From HGM12587 sp964602445 (GTDB lineage Bacteria > Bacillota > Clostridia > Lachnospirales > Lachnospiraceae), in the NCBI GenBank assembly GCA_964602445.1, contig CAZRQV010000036.1, positions 1 to 17,971 on the forward strand: a stretch of DNA of 17,971 nt, given 5' to 3'. The notes below the pieces were generated by a model, which saw only the letters and a program-made list of their open reading frames with translations, was not told the DNA's origin and made no database searches. This document shows, piece by piece, positions 8,476-16,191 of this stretch (positions within the stretch are counted from its first letter, which is position 1; each line of letters begins with the position of its first letter). A program made the position numbers and the translations under genes.

Positions 8476-8583
8476 CATAAAATTGCAAATTATTTTTTGT
8501 TACTTTTGCACAATCCCATGTTTTTTCTCCGCTCATTTGCGAATCCTGATTTTTTTCTGTATTACTGAATTTTGTCTTTTTGA

Positions 8584-8689
8584 TAAAGTAAAAAGACAGC
8601 CGTCGATCTGCTGTCTTTTTGGAGAAGGTATTTTATTAAATAATTTTGGGGGTATGTAAAAACATTGTATTGGGGGGTTGTTTTTACGA
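8584..8689 (-). ncRNA. Predicted C-rich small RNA, copy 2
   Basis: Second unit, nearly the same as copy 1. The 8-bp hairpin (8680-8687 with 8656-8663) and its six-C loop (8672-8677) are retained. The unpaired C-run is five C's (8648-8652). ACCTTCTCC (8621-8629) is identical, and the terminator stem is 11 bp (8610-8620 with 8590-8600), followed by ACTTTATC. Differences from copy 1 cluster in the loop end and the AU linker and do not break the stem, as expected if the RNA structure matters. Its start is predicted near 8688. It is the copy nearer the leuS terminator (8841-8896), so it should not depend on leuS transcription. Confidence 0.72.
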
Positions 8690-8694
8690 TTTGT

Positions 8695-8732
8695 AGTATA
8701 GCAAAATTATTTTAAAAAGTGTAGACAAACTT
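8695..8732 (-). promoter_or_regulatory. Promoter and putative operator of small RNA copy 2
   Basis: The minus strand reads TGCTATACT (8703-8695), as in copy 1. Sixteen bases upstream lies AAGTTTGTCTACACTT (8732-8717), the counterpart of the copy 1 palindrome at the same spacing, although it is less symmetric. Both promoters also share an AT-rich stretch and TTGTGCAAAA further upstream. Confidence 0.6.
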
Positions 8733-8840
8733 CGCCAAAATGTCATTATTTTTTTGGTATTTTTGCACAATCTCCAGTAAAAAAGCGCGCTTCACACACT
8801 CACATTCTCTACCTTCTGACATAACACAGCTCTTCCCATG

Positions 8841-8896
8841 AAATAAAAACTCCCAACAGGACATCCGTTTTTTAAACTTTAATGCCCCGTCGGGAG
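8841..8896 (-). terminator. Rho-independent terminator of leuS
   Basis: On the minus strand CTCCCGACGGGGCAT (8896-8882) pairs with ATGTCCTGTTGGGAG (8864-8850) over 15 bp, including three G-U pairs, followed by TTTTTATTT. It begins 23 bases after the leuS stop. Confidence 0.9.
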
Positions 8897-8919
8897 ATTC
8901 TATTTTTCAAAAAGATCTC

Positions 8920-11343
8920 TTATTTTACAACAATATTAATGATCTTACCTTTTACATAGATTTCTTTTACAACAGTCTTTCCATTCATCGCTTTTTGGAT
9001 TTCCGGCACTTCTTTCGCTTTTGCTAATGCAGAGTCATTGTCTTCGTCTACAGACAGTACCACTTTTCCTTTTACTTTTCCGTTGATCTGTACTGCGATT
9101 TCTACGGTATCTTCTTTCACTGCTTCCGGATCAAATACCGGCCAGCTTTCAAAGGCGATGGTTGTATCATGTCCCATCAGATTCCAGATTTCTTCTCCGA
9201 TATGAGGACAGATACAAGAGAACATCTTGATAAATCCTTCTGCGTATTCTCTTGGGCAGGTACCTGCTTTATATACTGCATTTACAAAGATCATCATCTG
9301 ACTGATGGCAGTATTGAAACCTAACTGTTCGTAATCGTCTGTTACTTTCTTTACTGTCTGGTGATAGATCTTCTTTAATTCTTCATTGCCTTCTTCGGTC
9401 AGTTTTTCTTCATTGGTAAAGAAATTCCATACACGGTTGATGAATCTTCTTGCACCATCAACCCCCTGTGGGTTCCATGGTTTGGAAACTTCCAAAGGTC
9501 CCATGAACATTTCGTATAAACGAAGAGTATCTGCACCGTATTCACGAACAACATCACTTGGATTCACCACGAATTCCGGGAAACGTTTTCCCATTTTGAT
9601 TCCGTTGGCACCAAGGATCATTCCCTGATGAACCAGTTTCTGGAATGGTTCTTTTACCGGAGATAAGCCCTTGTCATACAGGAAACGATTCCAGATTCTG
9701 GAATACATCAAATGTCCTACTGCATGTTCCGGACCACCGATATAAAGGTCAACCGGAAGCCAGTGTTTTAATAATTCCTGATTTGCAAATTCTTCTGTAT
9801 TGTGCGGATCAATATATCTCATGTAATACCAGCTGGATCCTGCACTTCCCGGCATTGTAGAAGTTTCACGCACTCCTTTTACGCCGTTGTGGTCATACTG
9901 TTTCCACTCTGTCGCATTTTCCAATGGAGCTTTTCCGTTTTTGCCTTTGTAATCTTCCAGTTCCGGTAAGATCAGAGGAAGTTCTTCATCATCTAACACA
10001 TGAATGTTTCCGTCTTCAGTATAAACCACCGGAACCGGTTCGCCCCAGTAACGCTGTCTTGCAAAGATCCATTCACGGAAATGATAATTTACCGTTCTTC
10101 TTGCAACGCCCTGTGCTTCTAATTTCTTCGTAATCGCTTCTTTTGCTTCTTCTACCGTCAGACCTGTGAATTCCTCAGAATTCATCAGTTTGCAGCCTTT
10201 TCCAAGATAAGATCCTTTTTCAAACGCACATTCAGATACATCTGCACCTTCAATAACCTGAATCATTGGAATGTTATGTGCGATCGCATATTCAAAGTCA
10301 CGCTGATCATGGCTTGGAACTGCCATAACTGCACCTGTACCATAGCTTGCCAGTACGAAATCACCGATAAATAACGGTACTTCTTTTCCATTGACCGGGT
10401 TGATCGCATAGAGACCTTTTAAGATACAGCCTGATTTTGTCTTATTCAGCTGGGTACGATCCATATCGTTTTTCTTTGCAGTTTCATCGATATAAGCCTG
10501 TACTTCTTCCGGATTTTCCACACGCGGCATTAAATCTTTCACGATCTTTCCGTCCGGTGCAAGCACCATAAAGGTAATACCGTAGATTGTTTCGATACAG
10601 GTTGTATAGATAGAGAATTCGCCGCCTCCAACGATCTTAAAATCTACTTCCACACCTTCTGATTTGCCGATCCAGTTTCTCTGGATTTCTTTGGTAGATT
10701 CCGGCCAATCAATCTCATTTAATCCTTCCAGCAGTTTTTCTGCAAATGCCGGCTGATTGATTACCCACTGTTTCATATTTTTACGAACGACCGGATAACC
10801 GCCACGTTCTGATTTTCCATCGATTACTTCATCATTGGATAATACAGTTCCTAATTCTTCACACCAGTTTACCGGCATATCCACATATTTTGCATATCCG
10901 TCTAAATAAAGCTGTTTGAAGATCCACTGAGTCCATTTGTAAAATTCAGGATCACTGGTTGCGATCACTTTTGACCAGTCATAATCAAAGCCAAGCTCTT
11001 TTAACTGATTCGAAAATGTTTCGATATTCTGCTGTGTAAATCCATTTGGATGATTTCCTGTACTAACTGCATACTGTTCTGCCGGCAGACCGAAGGAATC
11101 ATATCCCATTGGATGCAGTACATTATAACCCTGCATACGTTTCATACGGGACATAATGTCTGTTGCTGTATATCCTTCCGGATGTCCTGCATGAAGACCT
11201 ACCCCTGATGGATATGGGAACATATCTAATGCATAATATTTTGGTTTGCTGAAATCCCACACATCTGTTTTAAAAGTTTCATGTTCAGCCCAGTAATTTT
11301 GCCATTTTCTTTCGATTTCGGCATGATTGTAAACTCTTTCCAT
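8920..11343 (-). CDS. leuS: Leucyl-tRNA synthetase
   Basis: An 807-residue class I synthetase that charges tRNA-Leu. The HIGH motif is HAGH at 51-54 inside FPYPSGVGLHAGHPEGY. The CP1 editing domain lies at about 225-420, with AVPSHDQRDFEYA holding the conserved aspartate at 346. After it come the catalytic-domain segments WIFARQRYWGEPVPVVY (425-441) and DLYIGGPEHAVGHLMYSRIW (532-551), then the anticodon-binding domain and C-terminal domain. Two motifs are unusual. KMSKS reads KMGKR (583-587), and the editing threonine-rich peptide, normally TTRPDT, reads TTCIET (247-252): Thr252 is kept but Arg249 is Cys. The start has an AGAGGAAAGAG site directly upstream. Expression is controlled by the T-box leader. 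Function is certain; editing competence is less so. Confidence 0.97.
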   Translation of the reverse strand: MERVYNHAEIERKWQNYWAEHETFKTDVWDFSKPKYYALDMFPYPSGVGLHAGHPEGYTATDIMSRMKRMQGYNVLHPMGYDSFGLPAEQYAVSTGNHPNGFTQQNIETFSNQLKELGFDYDWSKVIATSDPEFYKWTQWIFKQLYLDGYAKYVDMPVNWCEELGTVLSNDEVIDGKSERGGYPVVRKNMKQWVINQPAFAEKLLEGLNEIDWPESTKEIQRNWIGKSEGVEVDFKIVGGGEFSIYTTCIETIYGITFMVLAPDGKIVKDLMPRVENPEEVQAYIDETAKKNDMDRTQLNKTKSGCILKGLYAINPVNGKEVPLFIGDFVLASYGTGAVMAVPSHDQRDFEYAIAHNIPMIQVIEGADVSECAFEKGSYLGKGCKLMNSEEFTGLTVEEAKEAITKKLEAQGVARRTVNYHFREWIFARQRYWGEPVPVVYTEDGNIHVLDDEELPLILPELEDYKGKNGKAPLENATEWKQYDHNGVKGVRETSTMPGSAGSSWYYMRYIDPHNTEEFANQELLKHWLPVDLYIGGPEHAVGHLMYSRIWNRFLYDKGLSPVKEPFQKLVHQGMILGANGIKMGKRFPEFVVNPSDVVREYGADTLRLYEMFMGPLEVSKPWNPQGVDGARRFINRVWNFFTNEEKLTEEGNEELKKIYHQTVKKVTDDYEQLGFNTAISQMMIFVNAVYKAGTCPREYAEGFIKMFSCICPHIGEEIWNLMGHDTTIAFESWPVFDPEAVKEDTVEIAVQINGKVKGKVVLSVDEDNDSALAKAKEVPEIQKAMNGKTVVKEIYVKGKIINIVVK

Positions 11344-11445
11344 CTCTTTCCTCTTTCTACTTTCTACGTTTAATTGCTAACATTTCTGCAAATGCAGGAC
11401 GCTGTTCCAACATCACAAATGCGGTCTCTTTCTCGCTGCCTGAAC

Positions 11446-11488
11446 AAAAAAATCCCTTCGTCTCTTCTTATCAAAAGAGACGAAAGGA
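11446..11488 (-). terminator. T-box attenuator terminator of leuS
   Basis: CCTTTCGTCTCTT (11487-11475) pairs with AAGAGACGAAGGG (11466-11454) over 13 bp, followed by seven T's. It forms when uncharged tRNA-Leu does not hold the antiterminator. Confidence 0.9.
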
Positions 11489-11694
11489 TATAAATCACTA
11501 CCGCGGTACCACTCTTATTCAGGATCATTCCTGCACTCAGATTCTATAACGGGAATACCCGCCGAAACCTACTCTTTTTCAGCTCCGGAGCTTCCAGACG
11601 AGTTCAAAGGAACATGTATTGCCTCACACCAGCCGGCAACTCTCTGAAACACGCTTTACTTCTACTACTTCTGTTCACAGCCTTTTTCTTTATT
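11446..11694 (-). promoter_or_regulatory. T-box leader (leucine) upstream of leuS
   Basis: The minus strand carries the conserved T-box AGAGTGGTACCGCGG (11515-11501) just before a terminator. Its UGGU can pair with the ACCA end of tRNA-Leu (discriminator A). Upstream, the Stem I region contains AGTAG-type specifier-loop sequence, GCCGGCTGGTGTGAGGC as its distal part, and GAACTCGTC, where CTC (11602-11600) is the likely leucine specifier codon, followed by a purine as usual. Uncharged tRNA-Leu would pair with both and favour antitermination, raising LeuRS when leucine is short. The CTC specifier fits the gene controlled. After the terminator, about 100 nt (11344-11445) separate it from the leuS start and show only the ribosome site. 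Confidence 0.93.
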
Positions 11695-11701
11695 CCTAGT
11701 T

Positions 11702-11730
11702 ATCTTACCTTGTAAAATGTGAAATGTCAA
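11702..11730 (-). promoter_or_regulatory. Strong SigA-type promoter of the leuS T-box transcript
   Basis: On the minus strand TTGACA (11730-11725), exactly 17 bases, then TAAGAT (11707-11702). The -35 box contains the TGA stop of the SGNH/CWB2 gene (11729-11727), so the two genes abut with no spare spacer. Confidence 0.8.
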
Positions 11731-14700
11731 TGCATTTTCTCGGGATTCTGCTCAAGCACTAACTGCCGAAAAATTATTTGTACGGTTTCTTCTTTTAATG
11801 CACTTTCTCCACCCAGAACATACCCTGATAAGATTTCATTTGCAGCAGCATAAGTTTCTGCCGCATCAGTTTTACCGTCAACAGTCAGTAGCAGCGGCAC
11901 CTCCAATACTGCCGCCAGCGGGCCTCCGCACAGACCATCCGGGAAGTTCTTTCCATTAGCAACAATCATCAGATCTTCTTTTCCAAAGAATTTTTCTGCA
12001 ATGGCAGAGGAAGTTTCATATCTGTCACTGCCGCTGATTCTTTCCACCGTTCCAAAAGCTTCTAATGCAGCTTCATAAGCTGTACTGACTGCATTTTCTC
12101 CACCTACGATATAGATGGTTTCCGTTCCTTTTAACAGTTCTTTCTGTTCTTTTGTCAAAGTTCCTTCCGGTTTTACCAACATGATTGGCAGATTTACTGC
12201 CGATGCTGACAAACTATCCGCAAAGGTTTTTCCTGTGGCTATGATGATTTCACTGCCATCAAGTCCTGCTTCTTTTAAAATCTGCAGATTGGTCTCATAT
12301 CTGGAAGCACCTTTCAGACGTTTTACATGATAACCGGCAGATTGAATTCTTTCGACAGATTCCGGAACTGCCGTCGTCCCACCGAGAAGATAAACGGTTC
12401 CTCCCGGAGTTACATTCTTTTCCACATACTCCAGAAGCTGTGTTACCTGATTATTTTTTCCATCCGTCAAAAGGATTGGTGCATTTTTCTTTGCTGCCAA
12501 ATAACTTCCGGAAAGAGCATCTGCAAAATTTTTACCGGTTGCTACCACAACAGTATCAAATTTTTCCACATTTCGTATTTTCTTTAAAATATCTGCTGCC
12601 GCGAATCCGGTTTCATATCGGTTTTTCCCATAAATCCTTTCCACCGTTCCCGTTGTTTCTGCTGCTGAAACTGTGATCATTTGTTTTGCAAAAGTTACTT
12701 TTTTCGCCGCATTTGTCAGATAAACTGTTACTTCTGCTTCGTATTCTCCTGTCGGAAGATTTTTAACAACCGCCGTTTCTGTGCCTGCTTTTACAGTTAC
12801 AGCATAATTCTGTTCTTTTCCTGAAACAATTAGAGAGACTGATCCGATACTGTATTTGCTATCACTTTTCAGTCGTTCTACGTCCAGTGCAACCGAACCT
12901 TCCCCAGCCGTAAGTATCGGTTTGACTGATGATGTTTCTTCAACAAATGGTGACTGATAATACAAATTCGTAATGGCACTGTCCTCTGTCCAAAGACCGC
13001 AGGCTTTGATCAGCTGTTTTGCCATCACGATCTGACCGTTGATTCCCGGATGCAGCCAGTTTCCTAAAAAAAGCTGTCCATTATCATCCAGCCATTCATA
13101 TGTCTGCAGTGCTTCATTTACTTCCGTATACTGATCTACATAGATCAGCTGCGGATCTTCCACCGCAACTTTTTTCATTCGTTCAAGATTTACCAGAACC
13201 CCTGCCTTTCTTCCATCGTCTGCCGTCATTGGGGTTGGACTGCGCAGAATGATCACTGACTCCGAATTGATTTCTCTGATACGTGCAATGATCGTCTTTA
13301 AATTTGTTTCATATTGATCTGCACTTATCGGAAGTGCCGCATCGATATCCTTCGGATCCGGATACGGATCGTTCGTTCCCAACATGATCGTCACTACATC
13401 CGGTATATATTTTTCCATTCGCTGTTCTATATGATTTAATGTACTGACTGTATGTGCTCCTGAAACTGCAGTATTGATCACTACATCTTCTGTTCTTCCC
13501 AGATCATCTTTTAAAAATTTTTCAAACAGCTGAGGTGTCCCTGCATAACCATAGGTATAAACCAATCCATGCGTGATTGAATCCCCCAGAAACAGCCATG
13601 TAAGAGAATCTTTTTCTTCCATCAGGTCTGCCAGTCTCTGCTGATTCTCATTTCGTTCCTGTTGATCTTTCAACGCTTTTCTTCCCGGCTTTATGACACC
13701 TTTTACCGTAGTAAGCTGAATTTTTCCATCTGTACTTTGAATTTTTAATACATATTCCTGTTCTGCACACAGACCGCTGATCTTAAATGGATTCCCCGAT
13801 GCAGTTCCGCTTACCGTCACTCCTTCGATCTCTACCTTATAATTCCACTGTGTTTCTGCAGTATCCGGAATCCTGACCTTCAGCGAATCTATGCCTGCCG
13901 TCACATTTGGCATAATCTTTACATACTGCTCCGGTGCTTTTTCCGCAGTTTGTCCCATACGAACTCCCTGCTGACACGGATATTGATCCTGCTGATTCAT
14001 CACTGCTGCCACAAACTGTCTGCCGATTTCCAGATGTCCCAGTTCATTCAAACTTCCATCTTCATTTAATTTTTGAGTTTGAAATTCGGTATTGTTTTTT
14101 GTTTGTGTATAATGGTCGATCACTACGATCGTTTCATATTTTTCTGCATCTTCTGCGTATTCCTCAGTTACTTCATCCACCGCAGCACAATATGCTTCAA
14201 TCAGTTCATTTATTTCCGAATCTTGTACCGCAAACGGTTTCTGGATTACGGCAAAACTTCCATGATTGGCTTTTTCAGCCAACGCAAGATCAATAAATGC
14301 CCGCAGACTTTCCTTAAATTCTTCCAAATGTTCCAATCCCTGGCAATAATCTTCCATACCCACCAGATAGGAAACTGCTCTCGGATCAAATTTCGTAACT
14401 TTTTCTTCCCAATTTCCGATTATCTCTGACAGCTGCTGACCCCGGACTCCAGTATTGATCACATATCTTTGACGGGTCAGATCATCTCCTGCACTTTTCT
14501 GATTTCTTGCATATTCTTCAAAATGACCGATATAATTTCTTGCACCGCCCAGCTGTTCAAATGTTCCCTGTACCGCTTCACCTCCGACAAAGACCCAGCT
14601 GTTATTTCCCGGATCGGTCTGATTTTGGAACATTCTGGAAATTTCACTCCCCATAGATGCCCTGCTGTGTTCTGAATAAACAATAACCTCCGCTGCATCA

Positions 14701-15791
14701 ATCGCAAGATTTCCTTTTCCTGACGGATTTCTCTCTCCGGTGGCTTCTGCTCTGAACGTATGGATTCCTTCTTTTAATCCGGAAATAGTCGTAATCCATG
14801 TGGAATTTATATTGCTTCCATGATAGAGGTCAAAAATACCATAGGAAGTTCCATCTACGAAATATTCCACGTTCCCCATCATATAATTTTTCCCGGAATA
14901 CACATCGATCTGATTTCCCGTAAATGTGACCTCATACCATGTACTTCTCGGATCAGCACTGTCCACTACATTGGACCATGTATGACTGTCACTTCCTGCG
15001 GTCCATTTTCCCTCTGCAAATGTGAAATAGTTGGTACTGCCGGAAGTCTGTGTATGCGGAATTCTGACATAACCTGCCTTAGACGGCTTTTCTCCTGTAA
15101 CCGCTTCATACATGCATTCTGCAACATAGGAATATCCCGCATCTGTAAAATGCAGCTGATCTTTATGATAAAAATCTTCTCTGTCAGCCGTCAACGCATA
15201 CAGATCAATCGATTCCCATCCCTGTTCTTCGATCAGCTCCATCTGCACTTCATGCATCTTATCCACTGTTTCTTTGGTAATGTCCGTGCCGGAAGTCTGA
15301 TAACATTGAGGAGATGCAGCAAAGATCACTTCCGGTTCACTTTCCAGTGTTTCATAAGATTCTACTAACGCAACCGCATCTTTTTTAAACTGTTCCTCAT
15401 TCCAATATTTGGCTTTAGAATCATTGGTCCCCAGCATAATGATCACTACATCCGCATCATACGCTTTACTATTTTGATACTCGGCACAATTCCAGTAAGA
15501 TCTGTCCGTTCCCTTCATCAATGTAAAACTTGTCTTACCAAAATTTCCCACTTCGTAAGCATCTCCCAGCAGATTCTGCAAAATTGCCGGATATGCCGTG
15601 GAACCTTTCAGTCCCCCAGAGGAAGTATATCCTTCGGTAAGGCTGTCCCCCACACATGCAACCTTAATTACTGATTTTCCTTTTTCTGCTGCATTTCCCG
15701 ACATTGAAACTGCCAGCAGACAGCTGCAGAACATGATTACTGAAACCATGCATGAAATAACATGTTTCCGAAATTTTTTCTGATCCTTCAT
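11727..15791 (-). CDS. Secreted multidomain SGNH/GDSL hydrolase with CWB2 cell-wall anchor
   Basis: A 1354-residue exported surface protein. A signal peptide (basic start, hydrophobic 11-30, likely cleavage after NAA at 33-35) leads to SGNH domain 1 (about 41-235): GDS with Ser50, GTND with Asn123, DQLH with Asp211 and His214. A beta-sandwich, perhaps carbohydrate-binding, follows (about 240-372). A second SGNH-like domain (about 395-600) has GGE for GDS and VGMED for LGTND, so it is probably inactive. After an FN3-like linker, SGNH domain 3 (about 725-935) has Ser738, Asn807 and His914, with Asn911 where an aspartate is usual. An Ig-like module (about 945-1042) precedes three CWB2 repeats (about 1049-1147, 1154-1240, 1249-1342), each with RYET and LLGG or VGG signatures. 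Such domains often deacylate polysaccharides; the substrate is unknown. An AGGGGG site precedes the ATG. Confidence 0.88.
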   Translation of the reverse strand: MKDQKKFRKHVISCMVSVIMFCSCLLAVSMSGNAAEKGKSVIKVACVGDSLTEGYTSSGGLKGSTAYPAILQNLLGDAYEVGNFGKTSFTLMKGTDRSYWNCAEYQNSKAYDADVVIIMLGTNDSKAKYWNEEQFKKDAVALVESYETLESEPEVIFAASPQCYQTSGTDITKETVDKMHEVQMELIEEQGWESIDLYALTADREDFYHKDQLHFTDAGYSYVAECMYEAVTGEKPSKAGYVRIPHTQTSGSTNYFTFAEGKWTAGSDSHTWSNVVDSADPRSTWYEVTFTGNQIDVYSGKNYMMGNVEYFVDGTSYGIFDLYHGSNINSTWITTISGLKEGIHTFRAEATGERNPSGKGNLAIDAAEVIVYSEHSRASMGSEISRMFQNQTDPGNNSWVFVGGEAVQGTFEQLGGARNYIGHFEEYARNQKSAGDDLTRQRYVINTGVRGQQLSEIIGNWEEKVTKFDPRAVSYLVGMEDYCQGLEHLEEFKESLRAFIDLALAEKANHGSFAVIQKPFAVQDSEINELIEAYCAAVDEVTEEYAEDAEKYETIVVIDHYTQTKNNTEFQTQKLNEDGSLNELGHLEIGRQFVAAVMNQQDQYPCQQGVRMGQTAEKAPEQYVKIMPNVTAGIDSLKVRIPDTAETQWNYKVEIEGVTVSGTASGNPFKISGLCAEQEYVLKIQSTDGKIQLTTVKGVIKPGRKALKDQQERNENQQRLADLMEEKDSLTWLFLGDSITHGLVYTYGYAGTPQLFEKFLKDDLGRTEDVVINTAVSGAHTVSTLNHIEQRMEKYIPDVVTIMLGTNDPYPDPKDIDAALPISADQYETNLKTIIARIREINSESVIILRSPTPMTADDGRKAGVLVNLERMKKVAVEDPQLIYVDQYTEVNEALQTYEWLDDNGQLFLGNWLHPGINGQIVMAKQLIKACGLWTEDSAITNLYYQSPFVEETSSVKPILTAGEGSVALDVERLKSDSKYSIGSVSLIVSGKEQNYAVTVKAGTETAVVKNLPTGEYEAEVTVYLTNAAKKVTFAKQMITVSAAETTGTVERIYGKNRYETGFAAADILKKIRNVEKFDTVVVATGKNFADALSGSYLAAKKNAPILLTDGKNNQVTQLLEYVEKNVTPGGTVYLLGGTTAVPESVERIQSAGYHVKRLKGASRYETNLQILKEAGLDGSEIIIATGKTFADSLSASAVNLPIMLVKPEGTLTKEQKELLKGTETIYIVGGENAVSTAYEAALEAFGTVERISGSDRYETSSAIAEKFFGKEDLMIVANGKNFPDGLCGGPLAAVLEVPLLLTVDGKTDAAETYAAANEILSGYVLGGESALKEETVQIIFRQLVLEQNPEKMH

Positions 15792-15845
15792 CGTTTCCCC
15801 CTATCTTTCTTTTTACAAAATCATTTCTGTTGTTTTTTTGTTCTT

Positions 15846-16154
15846 TCAAAATTGTTTAAATTCTATTTCGATCCTTCCCTCATGATTTTTCCATAATACC
15901 CATGTATAATAATCCATCCATTGTTCCAAATCATCGATATTTTTGCTCTCTCTCCATTCTTTTTCAAAGATTTCTGATTTTGCCATAGGAATCAGCCATC
16001 CTGAAAGTTCTTCTCCTTCCATCGTTTCCAAATAAAATTCATTTCCTTCTCCGCAAAATCCATAAAAAATTTCTCCGGTCTCGGCAGCTTTTCTTTGAAC
16101 CAATTCAAAAAAACGAAGAAAACTACTGCTTTCCTGTGTTTTTAAACCTTTCAT
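15846..16154 (-). CDS. Small hypothetical protein (102 residues)
   Basis: I do not recognise this family. It is soluble, acidic and rich in aromatics, with FLRFFELVQRKAAETGEIFY near the start, a FCGEGNEFYLETMEGEE turn-rich middle and a WMDYYTWVLWKNHEGRIEIEF end; there is no signal peptide or membrane segment. I start it at the ATG at 16154 because GGGGAAGGA lies five bases upstream. The frame could begin earlier, at the ATG at 16169 or a TTG at 16202 that would overlap the metallophosphoesterase stop. It follows that gene by 37 bases and ends 54 bases before the SGNH gene, so the three are probably one transcript, as I see no convincing promoter or terminator between them. Confidence 0.65.
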   Translation of the reverse strand: MKGLKTQESSSFLRFFELVQRKAAETGEIFYGFCGEGNEFYLETMEGEELSGWLIPMAKSEIFEKEWRESKNIDDLEQWMDYYTWVLWKNHEGRIEIEFKQF

Positions 16155-16191
16155 TTTTTCCTTCCCCATAATACAAAAAGACTTTTCAAAT

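Larger units (their letters stand above)
8327..8772. repeat. Two direct repeats of about 187 bp (8327-8515 and 8587-8772)
   Basis: The two copies are offset by about 257-260 bp and align from TTTTGCACAAT on the promoter-distal side, through the promoter, to the terminator. The parts that would be transcribed are more alike than the parts upstream of the promoters, and the roughly 70 bp between the copies is not repeated. They contain no transposase or terminal inverted repeat. This is best read as duplication of a small-RNA gene, not a mobile element. Confidence 0.85.

Noticed and set aside
8191..8478. A 95-codon minus-strand frame across small RNA copy 1
   Set aside because: It runs through the promoter, both C-runs and the terminator hairpin, has no ribosome site and no protein-like composition, and is not open in copy 2.
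8408..8659. An 83-codon plus-strand frame spanning the two repeats
   Set aside because: No ribosome site or promoter; the conserved parts of the repeats are promoter, C-runs and terminator, not codons of this frame.
8327..8772. The direct repeats as a miniature transposon or CRISPR-like array
   Set aside because: No terminal inverted repeats, target duplications or regular short spacers; the content reads as promoter, RNA and terminator.
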